Positions 9,108 through 16,881 are shown, counted from the first letter of the stretch. The stretch is DNA of 64,000 bases from Ruminococcus flavefaciens (GCA_023667045.1 JAMPAU010000002.1:124001-188000), one strand, 5' to 3'. Notes: generated by a model from the sequence alone, not told the origin. Program-made: numbers and translations.

Positions 9108-9788
9108 ATGGCACATATTTTAGTTGTGGACGATGAAATCAACATAAGAAAGGTTGTCCGTGAGTATGCGGAGTTTGAGGGCTATGAAGTTACTGAGGCA
9201 GAAAACGGCATGGAGGCTGTCGGTCTCTGCCACGATAATGACTATGATTTGATTATCATGGACGTTATGATGCCAAGACTTGACGGCTATTCAGCCTGTA
9301 AGGAAATCCGCAAGACAAAGCAGATTCCCGTTATAATGCTTTCGGCAAGAAGTGAGGAGTATGACAAACTCTTCGGCTTTGAAATCGGTATCGACGATTA
9401 CGTGGTAAAGCCTTTTTCACCTAAGGAGCTTATGGCAAGGGTAAAGGTTGTACTCAAAAGAAATGCCGTCCCCGACCAACCTGTTTATCAGGACAAGTAT
9501 GTATTTGAGGGACTGGAAGTGGATATTTCTGGTCGTGAGGTATACGTCAACGGCGAAAAGGCTTCAATGACCCCGAAAGAATACGACCTTCTTTTCTATC
9601 TCGTGAAAAACAAGAATATTGCTCTCTCAAGAGACAAGCTCCTTGAAGAAGTATGGGGATATGATTTCTTCGGCGACGACAGAACAGTGGACACACATAT
9701 TAAAATGCTCCGTAACAGTCTCGGCGAATACCGCAGATATATTGTTACTCTGAGAGGACTGGGATATAAGTTTGAATATCTACAATAA
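9108..9788 (+). CDS. OmpR-family response regulator (VanR-like)
   Basis: 226-aa DNA-binding response regulator. Receiver domain 1-118 with the acidic pair in VVDDE, phosphoacceptor in IIMDVMMPRLDG (about 53) and conserved Lys in VVKPFSPKEL (about 102). A winged-helix domain follows from 135 (MTPKEYDLLFYLV, DDRTVDTHIKMLRNSLG, VTLRGLGYKFE). The ATG at 9108 follows AAGAGGTG at good spacing. The 3' end overlaps the kinase start by 17 bases, indicating translational coupling. Targets are unknown; there are no van genes nearby apart from a distant D,D-carboxypeptidase at 47238. Confidence 0.93.
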   Translation: MAHILVVDDEINIRKVVREYAEFEGYEVTEAENGMEAVGLCHDNDYDLIIMDVMMPRLDGYSACKEIRKTKQIPVIMLSARSEEYDKLFGFEIGIDDYVVKPFSPKELMARVKVVLKRNAVPDQPVYQDKYVFEGLEVDISGREVYVNGEKASMTPKEYDLLFYLVKNKNIALSRDKLLEEVWGYDFFGDDRTVDTHIKMLRNSLGEYRRYIVTLRGLGYKFEYLQ

Positions 9789-11223
9789 GATAAAAAGCAT
9801 TAATAACCGTATGCCACTCCGCCTTAAAGTATGGATACACTTTGTTATGTTTATAATACTTGTGTTTGTGCTTATGTGGATATTTCAGATATTTTTTCTT
9901 GAATCTTTCTATGAGAGCATGAAGACACGCTCCGTAACCGAAAATGCCGTTGAAATAGTAGAGGCATACAATACCGACTACAAGGCAGGCAATAAGTCGG
10001 AATTTATTGAAAAGTACTCGAAAACGGCAGTGAATAACGACGTATGCGTTGAAATCCTCGACAGGTATGGCAGGTCTATCTACTCAAAGGACGTACTCGG
10101 CGACTGTCTTGTACACGGCAGAGAAAACAGCACGTATAAGTTTCTGAATGAAATAAGACGTACTGAGCAGTCAGAGGCTTTATATAAGGTATCAAACCCG
10201 AAAAGCAGTAACGATATGCTTGTATATATGTGTGTATTCGGAAGCGTGCAGTCTCCAGAGGGCTATCTGCTGATAAACTCTGAGCTTGCACCTGTCGGCT
10301 CTACCGTCTCTATAATAAAGAGACAGCTTGTTATTATTACGGTTATACTTATATTAATAGCGGCTGTCATATCGGTATTCCTTGCAAATAGAATCTCCCG
10401 ACCGATAGACAGAATAACCAAGTCAGCCGAAAATCTCGCAAAGGGCGACCTCAACACAAAGTTTGACGGTACTGGCTACCTTGAAGCATTAAAACTTGCC
10501 GATACTCTCATGTATGCCGAAAAGGAGCTTTCAAGGGTTGATACAATGCAGAGGGACTTGATAGCCAATGTCTCTCACGACCTCAGAACCCCCCTCACTA
10601 TGCTTAAAGCCTATGCAGAGATGATACGTGACCTCTCCGGCGATAATCCGGTAAAACGCAACGAACATCTCGAAATAATTATAAATGAAACAGACAGGCT
10701 CTCCGCTATGGTCAATGATATTCTCGACCTCTCAAAACTGGAAAGCGGTAAGCAGAAACTTAATCCGTCGGAATTTGAGATAAGTTCAAAAATGCACGAC
10801 ATTATAGGACGTTTCAAGGGGATTTCCGACAAAATGGGCTACCATATACATTTCACTCCCGATACTGAAAAAACTGTCTGCTGTGATGTCGGAAAGATTG
10901 AGCAGGTAATATATAATCTGATAAACAACGCAATAAATTACACGGGTGCGGACAAGCAGGTTTATGTACGGCAGATTAATAAGCCCGACGGCGTTCTGAT
11001 AGAAATAGAAGACACCGGAGACGGCATTGAAGAAGACAAGATTAAACTCATATTTGACAAGTACTACCGTTCAGAAAATCACAAGCGTGAAGTAGTAGGC
11101 ACTGGGCTTGGACTTTCGATAGTCAAGGCTATACTTAAACTTCATGGTTATGATTACGGCGTAAAAAGTACTCTCGGAAAGGGTTCTGTTTTCTGGTTTA
11201 AAATCAGCGACAGGAAAGAATAG
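9772..11223 (+). CDS. Sensor histidine kinase (VanS-like)
   Basis: 483 aa. The TTG start at 9772 lies inside the response-regulator gene. Membrane segments at about 20-45 and 180-205 bound an extracytoplasmic sensor region of roughly 130 residues, followed by HAMP (about 206-255). The phosphoacceptor is in NVSHDLRTPLTMLKAYAEM (about 268). The ATP domain has the N box NLINNAINY, G1 DTGDGIEED, F box IFDKYYRS and G2 GTGLGLSIVK. It should phosphorylate the regulator just upstream. The signal is unknown. Confidence 0.93.
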   Translation: MNIYNKIKSINNRMPLRLKVWIHFVMFIILVFVLMWIFQIFFLESFYESMKTRSVTENAVEIVEAYNTDYKAGNKSEFIEKYSKTAVNNDVCVEILDRYGRSIYSKDVLGDCLVHGRENSTYKFLNEIRRTEQSEALYKVSNPKSSNDMLVYMCVFGSVQSPEGYLLINSELAPVGSTVSIIKRQLVIITVILILIAAVISVFLANRISRPIDRITKSAENLAKGDLNTKFDGTGYLEALKLADTLMYAEKELSRVDTMQRDLIANVSHDLRTPLTMLKAYAEMIRDLSGDNPVKRNEHLEIIINETDRLSAMVNDILDLSKLESGKQKLNPSEFEISSKMHDIIGRFKGISDKMGYHIHFTPDTEKTVCCDVGKIEQVIYNLINNAINYTGADKQVYVRQINKPDGVLIEIEDTGDGIEEDKIKLIFDKYYRSENHKREVVGTGLGLSIVKAILKLHGYDYGVKSTLGKGSVFWFKISDRKE

Positions 11224-11314
11224 TAAAAATTTGTAACCTTTTTGGCAGAAATTGTAACAGAATTTTTACTTTTTTATCACGCAGTTTACACAATTATTTT
11301 TTATACTATAAATG

Positions 11315-11446
11315 CTGAAGGAGAAATCCTGAAAGCTGTTTTTTCATAGGTGATTTCGGCGTTCACCCCAACGCTGAGTCACGAATCCCCAATAATCCCT
11401 ATATCATGGCAGACGGACTTCCTTAACCGGAAGTTCGTTTGTTTTT
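11315..11446 (+). promoter_or_regulatory. Structured leader with intrinsic terminator, unidentified
   Basis: Between the kinase gene and the phosphatase gene. AGGA-GAAA-TCCT hairpin at 11319-11330; a rod-like hairpin at 11349-11386 with inner stem GCGTT/AACGC; then a strong terminator CGGACTTCC/GGAAGTTCG (11414-11437) followed by TTTGTTTTT. A weak promoter TTTACA-16-TATAAA ends at 11312. The order hairpins, terminator, ribosome site, gene is that of an attenuator or riboswitch, but the terminator could also simply end the two-component transcript. No known riboswitch class is matched. Confidence 0.5.
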
Positions 11447-11470
11447 CACACGGAAAAAGGAGATGTTTTT

Positions 11471-11938
11471 GTGAAAGTTTCAATCTATTCAAGAAAAGAA
11501 ATCGGCGAGATTATAAAGTCCGGAGAGTTTCCGGAAAATACCGCCGTTATCAGCTACTATGACCCGTAAGCCCATAAGATAGACCCGAACTATGCCCCTG
11601 TGGATTACAGCAGTGTGTGTGATAAGGTCTTTTCTGTCGGCTTTGATGATGTGGATATTAATTACCTCGAAAAGCAGGGCTACATCTACGATACATATTT
11701 TACTGAATCCGCCGGTATGGCAGAGTTCATATATAATGCCTATAACGACGGCATGGACGTGATTTGTCAGTGTGATTACGGACAGAGCAGAAGTGCAGGC
11801 ACAGCTGCCGCTATTTTGGAACACTTCTACAAAAACGGCATAACGGTCTTTGCGGACTATAACCGTTTCCCGAATAAGCTTGTTTACCATAAGGTCTCAG
11901 AGGCTCTTGAAAGCTACCGGAAGAATCGCTGTAAGTAA
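11471..11938 (+). pseudogene. Small dual-specificity-type phosphatase with in-frame stop
   Basis: A GTG at 11471 after AAAAAGGAG opens a frame MKVSIYSRKEIGEIIKSGEF. It runs 32 codons to a TAA at 11567-11569, then continues in the same frame to 11938. The downstream part has the phosphatase P-loop CDYGQSRSAG (Cys, then Arg after five residues) and a helical C-terminus. Both halves read like one protein of about 155 aa, so the stop probably inactivates it or is read through. A shorter product could start at the GTG at 11600 (112 aa), keeping the active site but losing the first beta strand. Confidence 0.72.
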
Positions 11939-11947
11939 ATATTTATT

Positions 11948-11985
11948 AAGGGTGCAGAATTTATTATAGTTTTTGCACCCTTTTT
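11948..11985 (+). terminator. Terminator after the phosphatase gene
   Basis: GGGTGCA (11950) and TGCACCC (11974) form a stem followed by TTTTT. The same heptamer recurs in the next 270 bases. Confidence 0.75.
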
Positions 11986-12250
11986 CAAAAGCTAAATGAC
12001 GATATACAGCCACAAATGAGCATTAGGGTGCAAAAGGTGTACAGGGTGCAGTTAATTTCCTTTTTATATATAATTATTTTCTTCTATTGATATAGTTTTT
12101 TGTTTTTTCTATATAGAAACTTATGCACCCTTTGCACCCTATACATCCTGTAGATGATTTTCGCCTGTATATAGCTGAAAAAGCACAGAGCAGACTTTAA
12201 AAATATCTGCACCCATTTTTGCACCCTCTGCACCCATTTTTGCACCCTAA
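11950..12250. repeat. Cluster of GGGTGCA/TGCACCC heptamers
   Basis: The heptamer occurs on the plus strand at 11950 and twice near 12025-12052, and as its complement at 11974, twice near 12123-12140 and four times near 12210-12248. Two copies of a longer unit (an ATATACAG box followed by GGGTGCA boxes, about 60 bases) face each other at about 12000-12065 and 12105-12180. The four at 12210-12248 form two tandem 20-base units. No open frame is convincing. It may be the decayed end of a mobile-element gene or a set of protein-binding sites. The 560-base gap before metK otherwise holds only the riboswitch. Confidence 0.55.
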
Positions 12251-12310
12251 CATAAAACAGCACTCGAAAATCATAGAAAAAAATATTTTTCATAAATTTT
12301 GAAAAAACTC

Positions 12311-12339
12311 TTGACATTTTATGTCCGTTGATGTATAAT
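12311..12339 (+). promoter_or_regulatory. metK promoter
   Basis: TTGACA at 12311, 17-base spacer, TATAAT at 12334-12339, just upstream of the SAM riboswitch. Confidence 0.9.
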
Positions 12340-12349
12340 GTTAGCATGA

Positions 12350-12500
12350 CCTTATCAAGAAGGACGGAGGCAACAGGGCTGATGATGTCCAGCAACCTAT
12401 CACATATGTGAAAAGGTGCTAATTCCTGCGGTTATCCGGCAGATGAGGAGTTTTTTCAAATTCAGAACGTTCCGGAGTTTTTCGGGGCGTTTTTATTTTT
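12350..12500 (+). promoter_or_regulatory. SAM-I (S-box) riboswitch with terminator
   Basis: The conserved S-box elements appear in order: CTTATCAAGA and GGAGG (12351-12369), GGGCTGATGATGTCCAGCAACC, GGTGCTAATTCCTGC and the closing AGATGAGGAG. A downstream hairpin CGTTCCG/CGGGGCG at about 12468-12490 followed by TTTTTA is the expression platform. High S-adenosylmethionine should terminate transcription before metK. Confidence 0.95.
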
Positions 12501-12516
12501 TATGGAGGTATTATTT

Positions 12517-13701
12517 ATGAGTAAAGTTTTTTTCACTTCTGAATCAGTTACTGAGGGTCACCCCGATAAAATCTGCGACCAGATTTCAGACGCTGTACTT
12601 GACGCTATTCTTGAACAGGATTCGCACGGTCGTGTAGCCTGCGAGACAGCCGTTACTACTGGTATGATTCTCTGCATGGGCGAAATATCCACTACCGCAA
12701 AAGTTGATATTCCTAAGATTGCAAGACAGGTAGTTGCTGATATTGGCTATGACCGTGCTAAATACGGATTTGACGCTCATACCTGTTCTGTACTGACAAG
12801 CATTGACGAGCAGTCGGCGGATATTGCTATGGGCGTAAATGAGGCTTTTGAGTATAGAGAGGAAAACAATGAAAATGACGGTCTCTCAAACGGTGCTGGC
12901 GATCAAGGCATTATGTTTGGCTATGCCTGCAATGAAACTCCCGAACTCATGCCACTGCCTATCTCTCTTGCACACAAGCTCGCTATGAGACTTACCGAAG
13001 TACGCAAAGACGGCACTCTCCGCTATCTCAGACCCGACGGAAAAACACAGGTTACTGTAGAGTACAATGACGGCAAGCCCTCAAGAATAGACGCAGTAGT
13101 TGTATCTTCACAGCACTCGGCTGATATTTCGCTCGGTCAGCTCCGCAAGGATATTGAAGAATACGTTATAAGGGAAATTATTCCGGAAAATCTCATCGAC
13201 GAAAATACAAAGATTTACATCAATCCGACAGGTCGCTTTGTTATCGGCGGTCCGCAGGGCGACAGCGGTCTGACTGGAAGAAAGATTATAGTAGATACAT
13301 ACGGCGGTTACTCCAGACACGGCGGTGGAGCTTTCAGCGGTAAAGACCCGACTAAAGTAGACAGAAGTGCAGCATATGCTTCAAGATATATCGCAAAGAA
13401 TATAGTATCAGCAGGTCTTGCCGATAAGTGCGAGGTACAGCTTTCTTATGCTATCGGCGTGGCAAAGCCTGTGTCCATTCTCGTTGATACTTTCGGCACT
13501 GGCAAAGTCTCAGAGGACAAGCTCGCTGAGGCTGTAGGAAAAGTCTTTGACCTCAGACCGACAGCTATTATCGAAATGCTCGACCTCAGAAAGCCTCAGT
13601 ACAGGAGACTTTCCGCATACGGTCATATGGGTCGTGAGGAACTCGGTGTGGCATGGGAAAAGACAGACAGGGCAGAGGCTCTTAAATCCGCCCTCTCATA
13701 A
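12517..13701 (+). CDS. metK: S-adenosylmethionine synthetase
   Basis: 394-aa enzyme making SAM from methionine and [21 protein letters not shown] at the N-terminus, [12 protein letters not shown] (about residue 130), [21 protein letters not shown] and [19 protein letters not shown] with its catalytic loops are all intact. The ATG at 12517 is eight bases after GGAGG; an upstream in-frame ATG at 12502 overlaps that site and is unlikely. It is controlled by the SAM-I riboswitch. No terminator is seen between its stop and the promoter of CRISPR mini-array A eight bases later, so read-through into that array is possible. Confidence 0.97.
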   Translation: MSKVFFTSESVTEGHPDKICDQISDAVLDAILEQDSHGRVACETAVTTGMILCMGEISTTAKVDIPKIARQVVADIGYDRAKYGFDAHTCSVLTSIDEQSADIAMGVNEAFEYREENNENDGLSNGAGDQGIMFGYACNETPELMPLPISLAHKLAMRLTEVRKDGTLRYLRPDGKTQVTVEYNDGKPSRIDAVVVSSQHSADISLGQLRKDIEEYVIREIIPENLIDENTKIYINPTGRFVIGGPQGDSGLTGRKIIVDTYGGYSRHGGGAFSGKDPTKVDRSAAYASRYIAKNIVSAGLADKCEVQLSYAIGVAKPVSILVDTFGTGKVSEDKLAEAVGKVFDLRPTAIIEMLDLRKPQYRRLSAYGHMGREELGVAWEKTDRAEALKSALS

Positions 13702-13708
13702 AAAACTC

Positions 13709-13737
13709 TTGACAAAACTGAATCTATGTGATATACT
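13709..13737 (+). promoter_or_regulatory. Promoter of CRISPR mini-array A
   Basis: TTGACA at 13709-13714, 17 bases, TATACT at 13732-13737. The first repeat begins 31 bases after the -10. The short leader carries GGGTC twice. Confidence 0.85.
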
Positions 13738-13768
13738 ATATTAAAAGGGTCTTTATGGGTCTATTTTC

Positions 13769-13857
13769 TTTTTCCCCGCACATGCGGGGGTGACCCTCAA
13801 GCGGAGATTCTTCACCGTACTATGCTTAATTTTTCCCCGCACACGCGGGGGTGACCC
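13769..13857 (+). CRISPR. CRISPR mini-array A: two repeats, one spacer
   Basis: Two 28-base repeats (13769-13796 and 13830-13857) flank one 33-base unit at 13797-13829, giving a 61-base period as in type I-E. The repeat has five T, then the palindrome CCCCGCACACGCGGGG, then GTGACCC; the first copy has ATG for ACG in the loop. It closely resembles the S. thermophilus type I-E repeat. Bases 13803-13832 match 14085-14114 inside the next gene with one mismatch. No cas gene is near. The array lies in the 5' untranslated region of the 13876 gene, ending 18 bases before its ATG. Confidence 0.85.
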
Positions 13858-13875
13858 ACGAAGAGGAGAAGATAC

Positions 13876-14235
13876 ATGAAAAACTATGCTGAAATTCGCT
13901 TTGAGAACCAACCACTTGCCGAGATACTGCATATATGCGAGTACGGCAAGTACAACCTCAAGCTCGATACGGTAGAGCCTGCCAAGTCCCCAAAAAATGC
14001 TGAAGACGTTCTGAGTATGATTTTTGCCCTGCTTGAAAAAAACCCCGATACTCCGGAGGGGCGTGTGTATATGGGCAATTGTATGGAGATTCTTCACCGT
14101 ACCATGCTTAATTTGTCTGAGGTGATAAATGGCTTCAGAGCTGTTGAAGTCATAATCACCACTTCAAAAGAAGACGAGGGCGGAAACATCATCGAGACAA
14201 AGGCAGTAACAAATATCACTATATCCGAATCATAA
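13876..14235 (+). CDS. Unknown protein, 119 aa, downstream of mini-array A
   Basis: Soluble protein starting MKNYAEIRFENQPLAEILHI, no signal peptide or membrane segment, a predicted alpha-rich middle (EDVLSMIFALLEK, MEILHRTMLNLSEVI) and a beta-rich tail (VEVIITTSKED, VTNITISES). I do not recognise the family. AGAGGAG lies nine bases before the ATG. It is the only gene after array A and is followed by its own terminator. Its codons at 14085-14114 are the sequence matched by the array A spacer. It may be of mobile origin. Confidence 0.75.
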   Translation: MKNYAEIRFENQPLAEILHICEYGKYNLKLDTVEPAKSPKNAEDVLSMIFALLEKNPDTPEGRVYMGNCMEILHRTMLNLSEVINGFRAVEVIITTSKEDEGGNIIETKAVTNITISES

Positions 14236-14240
14236 TAAAA

Positions 14241-14270
14241 AAGGGACAGTTAAAAAAAGCTGTCCTTTTT
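14241..14270 (+). terminator. Terminator of the 119-aa gene
   Basis: AAGG-GACAG paired with CTGTCCTT around a T/A-rich loop, followed by TTTTT. It closes the mini-array A transcript. Confidence 0.75.
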
Positions 14271-14285
14271 CTGTGAGGTGAATAA

Positions 14286-15122
14286 ATGAAAAAAATTATC
14301 CTGTGCCTTGCTTTTCTGTCGCTTACAGCTTGTGGTAATAAAAATGAAGTCTCTGTAAATCCTCTGGGGAGCGTAAACCATGAGATAACGTCTTCTTATA
14401 CGACCGCAACAACAGTTACGGAAACAACTACAACTACAGCAACCACTACCGCTCCGGCAAAGAAAACCCAGCGTAACACTAAAAAGAAAGTGCTGATAGA
14501 CGTTCCGTACTATTCACAGAAAGACTACCCCACCGGCTGTGAACTTGTCAGCACCTCTATGCTCCTTGCCTTTTACGGCTTTGATATAAGTGCAGGAGAC
14601 CTCATCAGCGACGGCTACATAAAGGCTGTTGATGTGACAGAAAAAGGCAAAGACAAAACAAGATACGGCGGTGACCCGAATAAAGTATTTGTGGGAAATC
14701 CCGAAAAAAATACTGGCTATGGCTGTCATAGTGGTGCTGTTATTCTTGCTCTGAAAAAATACCTCTCTCCGCAGGAGCATAAGCTTGACAGAAAATACGA
14801 GATTACCGACCTCAGCGGTATGGAGCTTGATGAAATCTGTGCCGAATATATCGACAATGAAATACCTGTGCTTGTATGGGCAAGCATAAATATGAAACCG
14901 ACCTTTTATAAGCTCGCTAATAGTTGGATTATTGAGAATACAGGTGAGCATTATCTGTGGAAATCAAATGAGCATTGCCTTGTGCTTGTCGGCTATGATG
15001 AGGAAAACTATTACTTTAATGACCCGCTTGTGAAAAAGAATACCACCTACATAAAACCGCTCGTTGAGAGAAGATACGGCGAAATGGGTATGCAGGCGGT
15101 AGCTGTAACTGAAATCAATTGA
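14286..15122 (+). CDS. C39-like cysteine peptidase lipoprotein
   Basis: 278 aa. A lipoprotein signal peptide ends in LSLTAC (Cys 16), followed by a threonine-rich linker (about 35-60) and a peptidase_C39_2-type domain. The catalytic Cys lies in PTGCELVSTSML (about 84), the His in SNEHCLVLVGYD (about 233) and the Asp in NYYFNDPL. The domain anchors outside the membrane. The Thr linker is typical of Ruminococcus surface proteins. Substrate unknown. It has its own GTGAGGTG ribosome site and follows the terminator of the previous gene. Confidence 0.85.
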   Translation: MKKIILCLAFLSLTACGNKNEVSVNPLGSVNHEITSSYTTATTVTETTTTTATTTAPAKKTQRNTKKKVLIDVPYYSQKDYPTGCELVSTSMLLAFYGFDISAGDLISDGYIKAVDVTEKGKDKTRYGGDPNKVFVGNPEKNTGYGCHSGAVILALKKYLSPQEHKLDRKYEITDLSGMELDEICAEYIDNEIPVLVWASINMKPTFYKLANSWIIENTGEHYLWKSNEHCLVLVGYDEENYYFNDPLVKKNTTYIKPLVERRYGEMGMQAVAVTEIN

Positions 15123-15713
15123 TAATCAAGAATGCAGAATTATTTTAATTAAGAATTATTCGGGCGTGAAATAGCCAAACGCTACAATAAAAAGAGAAGT
15201 AATGGCAATACTTTATATTCTGGAATTTTACTTTTGATAAGTACTTGATTTTATTTTTCAGTGCAGGTTTTTAGCTATTATAAATTCCTTTTGTAGAAAA
15301 CTAAAAAACTGTATAGGTTTTATAAAATGGCTGAAACTTGCACTTTCAATTTGAAAAAACAACGATTTTTCCCAAAATACAGCCGAATATCAGCAGTGCA
15401 AGTTTATAATTGACCTGCACTTGAAAGGAGCGATGACATGAAAAATAATAATAAATCACTCTGCCGGATTGACATGTACCATTATATGCTTTATATCGGG
15501 AAACTCTTTTTCGGCTTAGAGATGTCAAAAAGATATACAAAAAAAGAAAATACATTGTAGTGATTTTTATATTGAAATTTCACTTGATTTGAACGTGATA
15601 TAATCTTTATTTTGCCTGATATATAGCCAAAAATAGTGGTGGGCATAAATCTTTATCCCTCACCCGAAAGGAGCGATTGCATGAAAATAATTAATAATTA
15701 AAATAATTATGCA
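15123..15713. other. 590-base intergenic region with two related leader-like units
   Basis: AT-rich. Two similar units end in AAAGGAGCGAT and an ATG: 15370-15440 (ATACAGCC box, then an AGTGCA/TGCACT hairpin) and 15610-15683 (ATATAGCC box, then a GGTG-GG/CCC-CACC type hairpin). Hairpin sequences differ but the layout is shared. The first leads into a 40-codon frame, the second into only MKIINN. I see no other gene here. Confidence 0.45.
15438..15560 (+). CDS. Possible small protein, 40 aa
   Basis: ATG at 15438 is eight bases after AAAGGAG. The frame reads MKNNNKSLCRIDMYHYMLYI and continues to TAG at 15558, basic with a short hydrophobic centre. No family recognised. The ribosome site is excellent, and a six-base hairpin stem lies just upstream. 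It could also be the decayed start of a longer gene, because a similar leader at 15661-15683 leads only to a six-codon frame. Confidence 0.4.
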   Translation: MKNNNKSLCRIDMYHYMLYIGKLFFGLEMSKRYTKKENTL

Positions 15714-16601
15714 TTATCCATTGCTGATGATACAGTCTCTTAGTTCGAGGTATTCGCCGTCGTTTATGGTTATTTCACTTGCTGATTGCGTGTAGTCGTC
15801 GTATGATGTAAGCTCTCCGGATTCTTTCAGCACAGCCCCGACTGCATTTATGCTTGAATACGTATACCACTCGGCATACTCTCCGTACTCGCCGTATGGC
15901 TCTAGGGTATACGTACCGGCAGGAATATCACGCCCTACAATAAACATACCGTCACTGCTGTACGGGTCATTGATTATTTCGGGGTGCATATCGAGATTGT
16001 AGGCGGTAGCCCATGAAAAGTCGAGGTAGCCGTTGCCGGATATTTCTGCTATGCGAGAGCCGTCGAAATGCACGTAAGCCGAAGAAATCTGATTTTCGCA
16101 TTCGGGGTCTGCATATACGCCCTCAACGCCGTGACCGTCTGCCATATCCGGAATGAATACGTACAGCCCCTCTGGAATGTCAACGCCTATCTGATACGTA
16201 CCGGAGGGAAAAACGCCGTTTTCGCTGAAAGCCTCATTTGCCGAGTATACAGGCATTGCCTCTTCAATATCGTAGTAGTCGTGGTGGTCATAGTGGTCAT
16301 AATCATCATAGCCGTCATGGTATTCAACGGCATAGTCAGCCGGAGAGTATATATAGCCCCCTCTGTTGCGGTTGGCTGACACAGCCATAGCCGTAATACT
16401 CACTGCAAAGAAAACCGCACTACCTGCCAGTACCGCACGGAGTAGTTTCTTTCTGTTTTTTATTGCAGATAGTTTCATGGTAATCTTTGGTTTATTTTTA
16501 TATATTACTTTAGCCGGAGCGGGCTTTGTTCTTATCGGCATATCGCAGTATTCACATACCGTACCGGAAACGACAGCTCCGCAGTGTTCGCATACTGTCA
16601 T
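15714..16601 (-). CDS. Zinc-ribbon membrane-anchored protein
   Basis: 295 aa. An N-terminal zinc ribbon (CEHCGAVVSGTVCEYC, residues 4-19), a basic stretch, one membrane segment (about 54-74), then a Tyr/His/Asp-rich linker (about 92-112) and two beta-rich segments with similar wording (FPSGTYQIGVDIPEGLYVF and FIVGRDIPAGTYTLEP). The topology is ribbon inside, C-terminal domain outside. Function unknown. A monocistronic leftward gene divergent from array B. Confidence 0.8.
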   Translation of the reverse strand: MTVCEHCGAVVSGTVCEYCDMPIRTKPAPAKVIYKNKPKITMKLSAIKNRKKLLRAVLAGSAVFFAVSITAMAVSANRNRGGYIYSPADYAVEYHDGYDDYDHYDHHDYYDIEEAMPVYSANEAFSENGVFPSGTYQIGVDIPEGLYVFIPDMADGHGVEGVYADPECENQISSAYVHFDGSRIAEISGNGYLDFSWATAYNLDMHPEIINDPYSSDGMFIVGRDIPAGTYTLEPYGEYGEYAEWYTYSSINAVGAVLKESGELTSYDDYTQSASEITINDGEYLELRDCIISNG

Positions 16602-16686
16602 ATAGAATCACCTCTTTTTCTTTATTATACCACTGAATGAAGGAGTAATCAAGAGTATTTTTCTTAAAAAAATCTTAATGCCACTC

Positions 16687-16715
16687 TTGACAAAAAGAGT
16701 TCTATATGCTATAAT
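16687..16715 (+). promoter_or_regulatory. Promoter of CRISPR mini-array B
   Basis: TTGACA at 16687-16692, 17 bases, TATAAT at 16710-16715. The first repeat starts 25 bases later. Unlike A and C, the leader has no GGGTC boxes. Confidence 0.85.
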
Positions 16716-16740
16716 AATAAAAACGCATAAGACAAATCTT

Positions 16741-16829
16741 TTTTTCCCTGCACACGCAGGGGTGAACCTGGCAAAAGGTGAAATTTGCGGAAAAGGTATG
16801 CCTTTTCCCCGCATACGCAGGGCTGACCC
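16741..16829 (+). CRISPR. CRISPR mini-array B: two diverged repeats, one spacer
   Basis: Repeats at 16741-16768 and 16802-16829 with a 33-base unit (16769-16801) between them, again a 61-base period. The first repeat has paired changes in the stem, CCCTGC/GCAGGG instead of CCCCGC/GCGGGG, so the hairpin is kept. The second repeat has GCATACGCAGGG and CTGACCC, a weaker stem. No gene follows on the plus strand before the rpmB terminator. The end of the spacer and the start of repeat 2 form a perfect GGAAAAGG/CCTTTTCC inverted repeat. Confidence 0.78.
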
Positions 16830-16881
16830 TTTTAGTTGGTCTGATTTGTTGCTTTATGCGTTTCTTTTTTATAACTAAACA

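Noticed and set aside
11349-11390. Fluoride (crcB) riboswitch
   Set aside because: The GGTGA/TCACC hairpin and GCGTT/AACGC pairing look similar, but the following hairpin and CTGATG-type element are missing and no crcB or eno gene follows.
12084-12395. A 103-aa minus-strand frame with VQKWVQ repeats
   Set aside because: It runs through the metK promoter and the start of the SAM riboswitch and owes its repeats to the GGGTGCA heptamers; no ribosome site or family supports it.
13753-14097. Minus-strand frame across array A and the 119-aa gene
   Set aside because: It reads through the CRISPR repeats and opposes a gene with good start, ribosome site and terminator.
16769-16801. Match of the array B spacer to the start of glnN (44450)
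   Set aside because: Only an 11-base exact run is shared, which is expected by chance in a window of this size on two strands.
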